From an uncultured Pseudomonas sp. (GTDB lineage Bacteria > Pseudomonadota > Gammaproteobacteria > Pseudomonadales > Pseudomonadaceae), in assembly GCF_946885955.1 (NCBI RefSeq), contig NZ_CAMPHI010000018.1:1-64000 (forward strand): a stretch of DNA of 64,000 nucleotides. The letters run 5' to 3'. Position 1 is the first letter of the stretch. Each line of letters starts with the position of its first letter. A program made the translations under genes and the position numbers. Shown one piece after another: positions 49,532 through 57,539 of the stretch. The notes beneath the pieces were generated by a model. It ran no database searches and had not been told where the DNA came from. It worked only from the letters and a program-made list of their open reading frames with translations.

Positions 49532-50091
49532 CCGGCCTCTCCATAACAGGTACGCCAGCCGCTGAGTTCGAGGGTTTGTCCTTGCGGGTCGGTAACCGTG
49601 ACATCGATGCGGGTGGCGGCGACGCCGTTCAGAGCGGAAGCATCGTCGACTTCGACCGCCACCCGGTAGTCGCTGAGGATGGGGTTGCCTTCGACGTCTT
49701 CTGGCGCCGACGCGCTCTGGGCCGCCGCGGGCAACTCGGCATAGGGGCGCGTACTGATCGCCTCGAGATAGGCCTCGGCCAGCGCCAGGCTTTGCTGGCG
49801 CAGCATCGGGTCGGCCGAGCGCCCGGTAATCGCCGCCATCGCAGAAAACAGCGCGGCAGCGGCGATGCCGATAATCACAATAGTGATAACCAGCTCGACC
49901 AGGGTCATGCCGCGTTGTGTCTGATAAGTGGTGTGGCAGGCAGGTAGGTTGGTGTTGAGCGCAGCGATACCCAACGAGGCTTTCCTTGGCGCACCGGTTT
50001 GACGGTGCGGCCTCGGGAGCTGCGTTGCAGCTCGTGTTGGGTTTCGCAGGCTCAACGCCAACCTACGGAATAGCGTGCTGACCCGACTCAT
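49525..50091 (-). CDS. mshD: MSHA biogenesis protein MshD (prepilin with expanded leader)
   Basis: A 188-residue minor prepilin. The ATG at 50091 overlaps the mshC stop (ATGA), as is the rule in this operon. The cleavage site is QRG|MTLVELVITIVIIG. The leader before it is 61 residues, of which 41 are encoded by a 123-bp palindromic repeat (49944-50066). Removing the repeat would leave a 20-residue leader, MSRVSTLFPACHTTYQTQRG, normal for MSHA pilins. There is no ATG, GTG or TTG closer to the cleavage site except within the repeat. The mature part ends in two cysteines (TCYGEAGC). Whether the long leader still allows processing is unknown. Confidence 0.85.
   Translation of the reverse strand: MSRVSTLFRRLALSLRNPTRAATQLPRPHRQTGAPRKASLGIAALNTNLPACHTTYQTQRGMTLVELVITIVIIGIAAAALFSAMAAITGRSADPMLRQQSLALAEAYLEAISTRPYAELPAAAQSASAPEDVEGNPILSDYRVAVEVDDASALNGVAATRIDVTVTDPQGQTLELSGWRTCYGEAGC
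49944..50066. repeat. 123-bp palindromic repeat inserted in the mshD leader
   Basis: Ends are GTAGGTTGGTGTTGAGC and GCTCAACGCCAACCTAC, perfect inverted ends apart from a few bases. Its length is 123 bp, exactly 41 codons, so it keeps the mshD frame open. A truncated relative is at 41922-41973. Confidence 0.85.
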
Positions 50092-50537
50092 GGCGTGGTC
50101 TCGATAAAGCCGGTGGCCAGATGCACGTTCAGGGTAAAAGCGCCGCCGAAGGTGACGGTATTGGCCGCCCCGCTGGCCGCGCCAAGGGAATCGAAGGTGA
50201 CGTCCAAGGCGGGCGCCACCGTAACGGCTTGAGGATTGCCCGCGGCATAGTCGCCACCGGACGGATGCCCTACCGCGGCGCCGGCGGCCACACCGCCGCA
50301 CGCAGAAGCGTAGGACAGTGCATAGCCAGCGGTATCGACCCGGGCTCGTATCCGGCAACCGCTGGCCACCGCCAGTTTTTGCCCATAGCGCACAGCGGTC
50401 AGGCTTTCCTCAAAAAACAGGCGCTCATCGAACACCTGCCGATCGAAAAAGCGCGGCCCCGCCACGGCAGCGAGGGTACCCATGATCACGATGACCATCA
50501 GCAGCTCGATGAGAGTGAAGCCGCGATGGATCGGCAT
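50088..50537 (-). CDS. mshC: MSHA pilin MshC
   Basis: A 149-residue minor prepilin of the MSHA system. The leader is short, MPIHRG, before FTLIELLMVIVIMGTLA, the standard type IV pilin N-terminal helix with Glu at +5. A pair of cysteines (Cys61 and Cys80) fits a loop disulfide. The gene starts 10 bp after the mshA stop and its own stop overlaps mshD. Confidence 0.9.
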   Translation of the reverse strand: MPIHRGFTLIELLMVIVIMGTLAAVAGPRFFDRQVFDERLFFEESLTAVRYGQKLAVASGCRIRARVDTAGYALSYASACGGVAAGAAVGHPSGGDYAAGNPQAVTVAPALDVTFDSLGAASGAANTVTFGGAFTLNVHLATGFIETTP

Positions 50538-50546
50538 CTAACTAAC

Positions 50547-51005
50547 TCAGCAACCTGAATCAGTAACCGTTACAACAGCTGCCGTTGGAGGGGTAGCACC
50601 GGCATTAGCAGCCGTATAGGTAACCTGGCAAGTCGCACCACCGCCATCTGGCGTAAAAGTGATGGTTGCGCCTGCAGTAGCACCACCGCCAGAAGAGGTG
50701 ATTCCATCAACCTGCGCAGCGCTCTCAATGCCAGTAGCGTCGGCAGTGGGATACCCGTCAATCATGGTGATAGTCTCATTTTCTAGAGTGACGCTAGTAC
50801 TACCGCTAGCGCCAGCAGCAAGCTGTGCTGCGTGCGCAATAGCCGACGCGGAGCGCAGGCTCCCCGCTAGGCCATTTACCGTCGCATCACGCGCCTGACC
50901 ACTAAAATCCGCAAACCTCGGCAACGCAAATGCCGCCAGAATTCCCAGGATCACAATCACCATAATCAGCTCGATCAGGGTGAAACCGCTTTGTTGTTTT
51001 TTCAT
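50547..51005 (-). CDS. mshA: MSHA major pilin MshA
   Basis: A 152-residue major-type pilin with leader MKKQQSG and mature N-terminus FTLIELIMVIVILGILAAFA. The head is low in charge and rich in Ala, Gly, Ser and Thr, with a C-terminal disulfide pair (Cys at GGGATCQV and the final Cys). Base composition is lower in GC than in neighbouring genes, common for pilin genes under diversifying selection. It is one of two adjacent full pilins (with 51031-51564); which is the main subunit is inferred from order and length. Confidence 0.88.
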   Translation of the reverse strand: MKKQQSGFTLIELIMVIVILGILAAFALPRFADFSGQARDATVNGLAGSLRSASAIAHAAQLAAGASGSTSVTLENETITMIDGYPTADATGIESAAQVDGITSSGGGATAGATITFTPDGGGATCQVTYTAANAGATPPTAAVVTVTDSGC

Positions 51006-51030
51006 GGGTCTCTCTCTTCGCCCGTGGCGA

Positions 51031-51564
51031 TCACTTGAAGGTAAAGGCTACATCGCCGGTATTGGCATTGTAGGTAATGAAGTCATCAGCACCATCGGCC
51101 TGGTAGGTAAAGGTGCAGGTGGTGCCAGCCGCAGTGGCAACGTAATCATTGGTTGCAGCGGAGCCGACGCTAGGTGCGGAGCCTTGCAGCACGTTCTGAA
51201 AAATTTCAATGCAGGCGGCAGCGTCCACGGTGGCCGTTGCGGCGGGCGTGCCAGTGGCGTTGGTTCCGATTGGAAAGCCGTTGGCATTTACATCGACAGT
51301 CTCATTACCGAAGCCCTGAACATCGATCTGGCAATTGGCAGGAGTGCCCGCGCAGCCCTCGGTACCGCCATTGCGGTTCAGCTCGTACTGTGAGCGCACC
51401 AGCATGACAGCCGAAGCCAGCGCGCCGGAAACCCCATTAACAGCGGCCTGGTGGGCGTCTTTGGTGGCATTCATAAACCGCGGCAATGCCACTGCGGCGA
51501 GAATGCCGAGGATGACGATCACCACTACCAGTTCGATCAGGGTAAAACCTTTATTGCTCTTCAT
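51031..51564 (-). CDS. mshB: MSHA pilin MshB-like
   Basis: A 177-residue pilin with leader MKSNKG and mature FTLIELVVVIVILGILAAVA. Two cysteine pairs are visible (GGTEGCAGTPANCQ, then ACIEIF with TTCTF). It lies before mshA in the operon, the position of mshB in Vibrio. A GAAACGGCATG context precedes the start. Either this or the next gene could encode the major subunit. Confidence 0.85.
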   Translation of the reverse strand: MKSNKGFTLIELVVVIVILGILAAVALPRFMNATKDAHQAAVNGVSGALASAVMLVRSQYELNRNGGTEGCAGTPANCQIDVQGFGNETVDVNANGFPIGTNATGTPAATATVDAAACIEIFQNVLQGSAPSVGSAATNDYVATAAGTTCTFTYQADGADDFITYNANTGDVAFTFK

Positions 51565-51573
51565 GCCGTTTCC

Positions 51574-52101
51574 TCAGTTGCTTAACCAACCCTGTGCGGA
51601 TAACTCCGTTGCAGGTACCGCTTCAAGCTCAAGGGCAAACATGGGCTGCAGTAAGTGTGACCCAGTTAACACTCTGTCGGGGAGTACCAGAAGCCGATAT
51701 GCATACAGCTCGCCCTGCCCTAATGTCCATCCGTCGCTAAACCGCGCCTGGTAAAGCACCCAGGCGTGGGCCGGCAACCAGTACCAGCAGCCGGCTCGCG
51801 GTTTGTCGCCGGCGGCCAGTTCGCCGCAGTAGTTGTCCTGCTGCCAACGCAGCAGGACGAACGGATTCGTCTTGCTCCAGGCCGGGTCCAGTACCTGGTC
51901 TTTCGCGATGTGTTCGGCCGCCAGGCTGTTGAGGCTGGCAGCCAGGTGTTCGAGCGTGGCCTGCCTGGCCCGCGCTTCGCTGACCTGCATGATCTTCCAG
52001 GCCATGGCCAATGCCAGACCGAGCAGAATCAGGCCGCAGACCGCCCGCCCCCAGCGCCGTGCCAGGCGTACCTGGCCGTCGACGCCATAGTCCGGGCTCA
52101 A
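51574..52101 (-). CDS. mshF: MSHA biogenesis protein MshF
   Basis: A 175-residue single-pass protein. No ATG fits the frame near the start; a TTG at 52101 that overlaps the mshG stop (TTGA) gives MSPDYGVDGQVRLARRWG, followed by a hydrophobic helix (CGLILLGLALAMAW) and a periplasmic coiled segment (SEARARQATLEHLAASLNSLAAEH). The C-terminal half is weakly conserved. Position between mshG and mshB and topology fit MshF. The TTG start is inferred from coupling. Confidence 0.75.
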   Translation of the reverse strand: MSPDYGVDGQVRLARRWGRAVCGLILLGLALAMAWKIMQVSEARARQATLEHLAASLNSLAAEHIAKDQVLDPAWSKTNPFVLLRWQQDNYCGELAAGDKPRAGCWYWLPAHAWVLYQARFSDGWTLGQGELYAYRLLVLPDRVLTGSHLLQPMFALELEAVPATELSAQGWLSN

Positions 52102-53333
52102 CGCCCGCCCTTGGCCGCCGAGGCCAGTTCCCACATCGGTAGAAAGACCCCCAGAGCCAAAATCAGCACGAGAATGCCCATGGCCACGATCAGGATCGGT
52201 TCTATGGCATCCGCTAATTGTTTGAGGTCGTAGTCGACCTCCTGTTCGTAGAAATCCGCCACTTCGATAAACAGGTCGTCGAGGGCGCCGGTTTCCTCGC
52301 CGACGGCGACCATTTGCAGCACCAGCGGGGTGAACAGGCCGCTGGCCGAAGCGGTGCTGGTCAGCGCCTCGCCGCGCTCCACGCCCTCGCGCATACCGAG
52401 GATGGCGGTTCCGATATAACGGTTGCCGACCGTGGCGCTGTTGATCGACAAGGTCTGCAGCAATGGCACGCCGGCGCGGTACATCATCGCGAAGGTGCGG
52501 GTGAAGCGGGCCAGGGCGATGCGCTCGAACACCCCGCCGACGATCGGCAGGCGCAACTTGATCTGGTCCCACTTGAGTTCGCCGGCCTCGGTCTTCTTCC
52601 ATTTCGCGAAGGCGTAAATCGCGCCAACCACGCCGATCAACATCAGCCACCAGTAATCCTGAAAGAACTGCGAAGTGCCGATCAGAATGCGCGTAGGCAG
52701 CGGCAGCTCGGCGCGGAACTGCTCGAACACTTTGGCGAACGCCGGGATCACGAACATATTGATCACCACCAGCGCCACCGCCATTGCCGACATCACGAAC
52801 AGCGGGTAACGGGTGGCCTGCTTGATCCGCTTGCGCGTCTCGCGCTCCATCTCCAGGTAGCCGGACAGTTGCTTGAACGCCTGATCGAGTTGGCCGGTGT
52901 TTTCGCCGACGCTGATCATGCTGATAAACAGGGTGTTGAACACCTTGGGGTGAGCGTGGAGCGAGACCGCCATGCTCATGCCGCCTTCCAGATCGCCGCG
53001 CACCTCTTGCAGCACTTCGCGGAAATACTGGTTGCGGTGCGACTCGGCGAGGCCGCCGATGGCGCGGATGATCGGCACCCCGGCCTTGCTCAGGCTGAAC
53101 ATCTGCCGGCAGAAGATAATCAGCTCGTCGAGCTCGACCTTCTTGCTGCGCAGGGCCTCCTTGAGCGTGGCGAGGACATCATCGCCCTGTTGCGCGGCCT
53201 GTTCCTCGATCTGCAATGGAGTAATTCTTTCCGCCAGCAGTTCGCTGGCCAGGCTGTCGGCCGAAACGCTTTCGCGGCTGCCGCTGATCTTGCCGCCTTG
53301 GGCGTCGCGGCCGGTGTAATGGAACTGGCTCAT
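52098..53333 (-). CDS. mshG: MSHA platform protein MshG (GspF/PilC family)
   Basis: A 411-residue inner-membrane platform protein. The start MSQFHYTGRDAQG at 53333 is the canonical N-terminus; an in-frame upstream stretch is encoded by repeats. Two T2SSF domains (about 70-190 and 270-395) each end with a membrane segment; helices lie near 170-190, 220-240 and 375-395. It converts ATPase motion into pilin extraction. Upstream 53334-53502 is filled with palindromic repeats separating it from mshE. Confidence 0.94.
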   Translation of the reverse strand: MSQFHYTGRDAQGGKISGSRESVSADSLASELLAERITPLQIEEQAAQQGDDVLATLKEALRSKKVELDELIIFCRQMFSLSKAGVPIIRAIGGLAESHRNQYFREVLQEVRGDLEGGMSMAVSLHAHPKVFNTLFISMISVGENTGQLDQAFKQLSGYLEMERETRKRIKQATRYPLFVMSAMAVALVVINMFVIPAFAKVFEQFRAELPLPTRILIGTSQFFQDYWWLMLIGVVGAIYAFAKWKKTEAGELKWDQIKLRLPIVGGVFERIALARFTRTFAMMYRAGVPLLQTLSINSATVGNRYIGTAILGMREGVERGEALTSTASASGLFTPLVLQMVAVGEETGALDDLFIEVADFYEQEVDYDLKQLADAIEPILIVAMGILVLILALGVFLPMWELASAAKGGR

Positions 53334-53356
53334 GGCAATCGCGCCCCCGCAGCAAC

Positions 53357-53487
53357 GTAGGGTGGATGACGCTTCACCCATCCACCGACTGCGATGGTGG
53401 ATGAAAAAGGCGTCATCCACCCTACACAGATCCCGTAGCCCGGATGCAATCCGGGATGGAGGATTTCCCGGATTGCATCCGGGCTAC
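53357..53487. repeat. compound palindromic repeat between mshE and mshG
   Basis: GTAGGGTGGATGACGC...GCGTCATCCACCCTAC at 53357-53425 is followed by GTAGCCCGGATGCAATCCGGG...GCATCCGGGCTAC at 53435-53487. Both elements are within the msh operon, so transcription of mshGFBACDOPQ must read through them or start again downstream. Confidence 0.8.
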
Positions 53488-53502
53488 GGGAAGGCACCTG
53501 CA

Positions 53503-55227
53503 TCAGGCCACCGCCTCATCGGTCAGGGTGGCGCAGACTTTCAGCACTTCCTCGATGCTGGTGATCCCGGCCAGGGCATAGTCCAAAGCGCAGGCGGCCA
53601 GCGGTCGGTAGTGCGCGCTGACCTGGGCGGCCACGGCGAAGCCTTGGGGGTCGTTACGCCGTAGTGCGGCGATCATTTCTTCGTCGAGTTCCAGCAGCTC
53701 GTAGACACCGAGGCGCCCGGAATAGCCGGTGTTGTGGCAACGGTGACAGCCGCGACCACGCTTGAAGCTGCGCCCAGCCAGCGAGCTGCCGTACAGCGAT
53801 TCCAGCCACACCAGCTGCCGCGGCTCGGCGTCGTGTTCTTCCATGCAGTTTTCGCAGACCCGTCGCACCAGGCGCTGGGCCAACACGGCATTCAAGGCGG
53901 TGGCTACCAGGAAGGGTTCGGCGCCCATGTCGACCAGGCGCATGGCCGAGGTCAGGGCGTCGTTGGTGTGCAGGGTGGAGAGCACCAGGTGACCGGTCAG
54001 CGCCGCGCGCAGGCCGATTTCCGCAGTTTCCTGGTCACGCATCTCGCCTATCAGCACGATGTCCGGGTCCTGGCGCAGGGCGGCGCGCAGCACGCGGGCG
54101 AAGCTCAGGTCGATCTTGGCGTTGACCTGCACCTGGTTGACCCGCGGTAGGCGGTATTCCACCGGGTCTTCCACTGTGATGATCTTCTTTTCCGGGCTGT
54201 TCAATTCGGCCAAGCCGGCATACAGCGTGGTGGTCTTACCCGAGCCGGTGGGGCCGGTAACCAGCACCAGGCCGAACGGCCGCTGCAGCAGACGGCGGAA
54301 GCGCACCAGCATGTCCGGCGGCATACCGCTGACGTCGAGGCTGGAAACGCCGCCACTCTGATCGAGCAAGCGCATCACCACCGACTCGCCGAACTGCACC
54401 GGCATGGTCGAGACCCGCACGTCGATATTGCGGCCCTTGACCCGGATATTGAAGCGGCCGTCCTGGGGCAGGCGTTTCTCCGAGATATCCAGGCCGGACA
54501 TGATCTTCAGGCGCATGACCAGCGCCGAGGCGACCCGCGCCTCCTTCATCACCTGCTCGTTGAGCACCCCGTCGATGCGCTGGCGAATGCGCACCACGCC
54601 TTCGTCGGGTTCGATATGGATGTCCGAGGCCTTCATCTGCACCGCGTCTTCGAACAGCGTTTGCAGCAGGCGCACCACCGGCGCCTCGGTGTTGTTGTCG
54701 GCACCGAGCTTGGACAGGTCGAAGTCGCTGTCCTTGAGTTCGCCTTCCAGCTCGCCGGCGATCGAAGCGATTTCGCTGGTGCGCCGGTAGACGGTGTCCA
54801 GAGTCGCCAGCAGCTCGGCCTCGCGCACCACCGCCGGCTGCACCCGGACCTTGAGGATGCGTTCCATCTCGTCGAGGGCGAACAGGTCGAGGGGGTCGGA
54901 CATACCGACCAGCAGGCCGCCGCCCTCGCGCGACAGCACTATCACGCGGAAACGCCGCGCCACCGCCTCGGGCAGGGTCTGCACCAGGGCGTTGTCGAAC
55001 TTGAAGTGTTTGAGGTCGATAAACGGAATCTTCAGCTGCTCGGACAACGCCGTGAGCAGGCGCACCTCGTCGACGAAGCCGAGGTCGACCACCGTGCGGC
55101 CGAGTTTCGAGCCGCTGCGCTTCTGCTCCTGCAGCGCCTGCTGCAACTGGTTGTCGTCGATCAGACCGGCCTGAATCAGCAAATCGCCGAGGCGCAGTTT
55201 GTTCTGCCGCACGTCTCCCTGAGCCAT
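53503..55227 (-). CDS. mshE: MSHA extension ATPase MshE with c-di-GMP-binding MshEN motifs
   Basis: A 574-residue GspE/PilB-type ATPase. The ATG at 55227 overlaps the mshN stop (TGATG). The N-terminal domain carries the two 24-residue MshEN motifs, LRLGDLLIQAGLIDDNQL and KLGRTVVDLGFVDEVRLL, which in V. cholerae MshE bind c-di-GMP. The ATPase core has Walker A GPTGSGKTT (about 325-333), the Asp box and Walker B. The C4 zinc site CENC...CHRC is present. It drives pilus extension and should respond to c-di-GMP. Confidence 0.96.
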   Translation of the reverse strand: MAQGDVRQNKLRLGDLLIQAGLIDDNQLQQALQEQKRSGSKLGRTVVDLGFVDEVRLLTALSEQLKIPFIDLKHFKFDNALVQTLPEAVARRFRVIVLSREGGGLLVGMSDPLDLFALDEMERILKVRVQPAVVREAELLATLDTVYRRTSEIASIAGELEGELKDSDFDLSKLGADNNTEAPVVRLLQTLFEDAVQMKASDIHIEPDEGVVRIRQRIDGVLNEQVMKEARVASALVMRLKIMSGLDISEKRLPQDGRFNIRVKGRNIDVRVSTMPVQFGESVVMRLLDQSGGVSSLDVSGMPPDMLVRFRRLLQRPFGLVLVTGPTGSGKTTTLYAGLAELNSPEKKIITVEDPVEYRLPRVNQVQVNAKIDLSFARVLRAALRQDPDIVLIGEMRDQETAEIGLRAALTGHLVLSTLHTNDALTSAMRLVDMGAEPFLVATALNAVLAQRLVRRVCENCMEEHDAEPRQLVWLESLYGSSLAGRSFKRGRGCHRCHNTGYSGRLGVYELLELDEEMIAALRRNDPQGFAVAAQVSAHYRPLAACALDYALAGITSIEEVLKVCATLTDEAVA

Positions 55228-56615
55228 CAACGGCCTCCTAGCGCTGCTGCGCGTTCACTGGCGAAACGTCGGCTGCTGTCGTCCAGCCCCGCGCCTTGCT
55301 GGGCCAAACGGTAATGACTGACGGCCGCCGCTGGCTGGTCGAGTTGTTCCAGGGCAATGGCCAGGCCCAGTTGCCAGGTGGCTTGCCGCGGTTGCAGTTC
55401 GCTCAGGCGTTGATAGAGCGCGGCGCTCTCGCGCCATTGCCCGGTCTGCTGATAGGCCGCCGCGAGCAAGGCATGGTAGGTCGGCTCACGGACTATGGGC
55501 GGCGCGTTGCGCTCCAGGGTGGCGATCGCGCCCTGATTGTCACCGGCCTGCAACTGCGCGCGACCAAGCAGCAAACGCAGTTCGCTGTCGTCGGGCATCA
55601 GCGCCAGGCGGCCCGGCAACCACTCGAGCAGGCGCGCCTGTTCGCCGCCGCCCAGGTAGGCGCGGGCCAACCAGCGGATCACTTGCGGGTCGTCGCCGCG
55701 GCTGGCCTGTAAGGCTTCCAGCTGGCGAATCGCGCCTGGGTAGTCGCCGTCCTGCAGGGCCTGGCGCGCCAGGGTCAGGGGATCTGCCTGGTAGGGTTCG
55801 ATCTTCACCTGCGGCGGCCCGGGAATCCGTTCAGGGGCGGCCGCTGCGGGCGCAGCGGCGATCGCCTGGGCTGGCGGCGCATCGGCGCGGGCCACGGGCT
55901 GGTTGAGCCAAGCCGGCACCTCGACCTCGGGATCGAAAGGCGTGGTCGCCACCGGCAGCGGCTCCTGCGGCGCTTCGACCTCGGCCTGCCCTGCACCCAG
56001 AGGCACTTCGATCCAGAGTACCCAGCGATCGCCGGCCGGTTCCAGGCGGTCATGTACCACCAGGCTATCGGCCAGCCCGACAAGCAGAATCTGTACATCG
56101 TCGCCACGTGGTTCGACACGCCAGGACAGGCTATTGCCGTCGCGACGCATCTGCCCGCGCTGGGCCTCGCCATCCATGCGCACGCCATTGAGGCGCAAGC
56201 TGACCGCGCCGCTTTCCTCGGTGCGCTGGTAGCCGACCGCGCGGTCCAACAGCAACTGCAGGACCAGACCGCGGCTGTCGTGTTGCGGCAGCACTTCGAG
56301 CAATTGCGCGGGCGCAGGCACTGGCGCGGGCACCGGCGCTTGAGCCGGCACGGCCGTTACCGACTCAGACGCGACGACGGCGTCAGGCTTCAACGGCCCG
56401 TAGGTTCTCACCACCTTGCCGATCATCAGGCCGACCAGCACGGCGATCAGCATCACCGCCATAAACCAGATCGAACCGCGGCGAATCCGTTCGATGCGCT
56501 CGCGGCGCGCGGCCGCGGCTTCGTCGACCGCGTACAGGCCATCCAGGTGCAGGCGCTCGGTCGGCGCGGCGCGGCGTTGCTCGAGGTCACGCAGCATGTC
56601 GTTGACCAGGCTCAT
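55227..56615 (-). CDS. mshN: MSHA biogenesis protein MshN (TPR)
   Basis: A 462-residue bitopic protein. The start MSLVNDMLRDLEQRR at 56615 has AGGAG upstream and is the MshN family N-terminus. One transmembrane helix lies near 48-68 (GSIWFMAVMLIAVLVGLMIGK), followed by a periplasmic AMIN-like region (about 110-210), a Pro/Ala-rich linker and TPR repeats (about 285-455). The stop overlaps mshE; the start overlaps the mshM stop (ATGA). Confidence 0.9.
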   Translation of the reverse strand: MSLVNDMLRDLEQRRAAPTERLHLDGLYAVDEAAAARRERIERIRRGSIWFMAVMLIAVLVGLMIGKVVRTYGPLKPDAVVASESVTAVPAQAPVPAPVPAPAQLLEVLPQHDSRGLVLQLLLDRAVGYQRTEESGAVSLRLNGVRMDGEAQRGQMRRDGNSLSWRVEPRGDDVQILLVGLADSLVVHDRLEPAGDRWVLWIEVPLGAGQAEVEAPQEPLPVATTPFDPEVEVPAWLNQPVARADAPPAQAIAAAPAAAAPERIPGPPQVKIEPYQADPLTLARQALQDGDYPGAIRQLEALQASRGDDPQVIRWLARAYLGGGEQARLLEWLPGRLALMPDDSELRLLLGRAQLQAGDNQGAIATLERNAPPIVREPTYHALLAAAYQQTGQWRESAALYQRLSELQPRQATWQLGLAIALEQLDQPAAAVSHYRLAQQGAGLDDSSRRFASERAAALGGR

Positions 56616-57535
56616 GGCAGCAACTCCTGCAAGGCCGGCGACCAGGACCAGACGCCCACCAGCGCCAGCACGCAGAGGCTCCCGGCGACCAGACTCCAGC
56701 CCAGCCATCCGGGGCTGCGTCGCAGAAACGGCTCGGCGCCTTCGGTGTCCAGTTGCGCGCGACGGATATGGCGGCTGCCGACCTGCCGCCGGCCTTCGCC
56801 GTAGGCCGCCATCAACGCCTTGTGCGCGAGGATATTGAGCAACCGCGGAATACCGCCGCTGCCGCGCACCAGGCGGCGCACCGCCGCCGGCGAAAACAGC
56901 GGTTCGCCGCGATAACCGGCCACGGCCAGACGCTCTTGCAGATAACGGGTGGTGTCTTTGACATCCAGCGGACGTAGCCGATAGGAAAAGGTGATGCGCT
57001 GGCGCAACTGGCGGAACTCGTTACGCGCCAGGGTCTCGTCCAACTCCGGCTGGCCGAACAGCACCACCTGCAACAGCTTGGCTTGCTGGGTTTCCAGGTT
57101 GGTTAGCAGGCGCAGCGCCTCCAGGGTTTCCGGCGGCAGCGCCTGGGCTTCGTCGATCAGCACCACGGTGCTTTTGCCGGCGGCGGCCAGTTCGATCAGG
57201 CGGCGCTGCAGGGCATCGAGCACGGTGGCGCCGTCGGTACTGGTAATGTGCAGTTCGCGCGCCAGGGCCTGACGCAGGCCGGCTGGGGTCAGGCCGGGGT
57301 TGGGCAGGTAGGCGATCTGATAGCGCTGATAGTCGAGTTCATTGAGCAAGGTGCGGCACAGCAGGGTTTTGCCGGTGCCGACTTCACCGGTGATCTTGAT
57401 AAAGCCCTCGCCCTCGGCAAGCGCCACGCGCAACAGATTCAGGCAAGCCTGGTACGGCGCCAGCTGCACCAGAAAGCCGGTGTTGGGGGTCAGCGCGAAT
57501 GGCTTCTCAGCCAGACCGAAGAAGGCTTGATACAT
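56612..57535 (-). CDS. mshM: MSHA biogenesis ATPase MshM (ExeA-like)
   Basis: A 307-residue AAA+ protein of the ExeA/GspA family. The N-terminal MYQAFFGLAEKPFALTP is the family hallmark. Walker A is GEVGTGKT (50-57) and Walker B is VVLIDEAQALPP. One C-terminal transmembrane helix (about 278-298) anchors it. In related type II systems this protein helps insert the secretin into the outer membrane. It starts 4 bp after the mshL end region and couples to mshN. Confidence 0.94.
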   Translation of the reverse strand: MYQAFFGLAEKPFALTPNTGFLVQLAPYQACLNLLRVALAEGEGFIKITGEVGTGKTLLCRTLLNELDYQRYQIAYLPNPGLTPAGLRQALARELHITSTDGATVLDALQRRLIELAAAGKSTVVLIDEAQALPPETLEALRLLTNLETQQAKLLQVVLFGQPELDETLARNEFRQLRQRITFSYRLRPLDVKDTTRYLQERLAVAGYRGEPLFSPAAVRRLVRGSGGIPRLLNILAHKALMAAYGEGRRQVGSRHIRRAQLDTEGAEPFLRRSPGWLGWSLVAGSLCVLALVGVWSWSPALQELLP

Positions 57536-57539
57536 CGCC

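Noticed and set aside
52218..53360. 380-residue plus-strand frame opposite mshG
   Set aside because: Antisense shadow of mshG.
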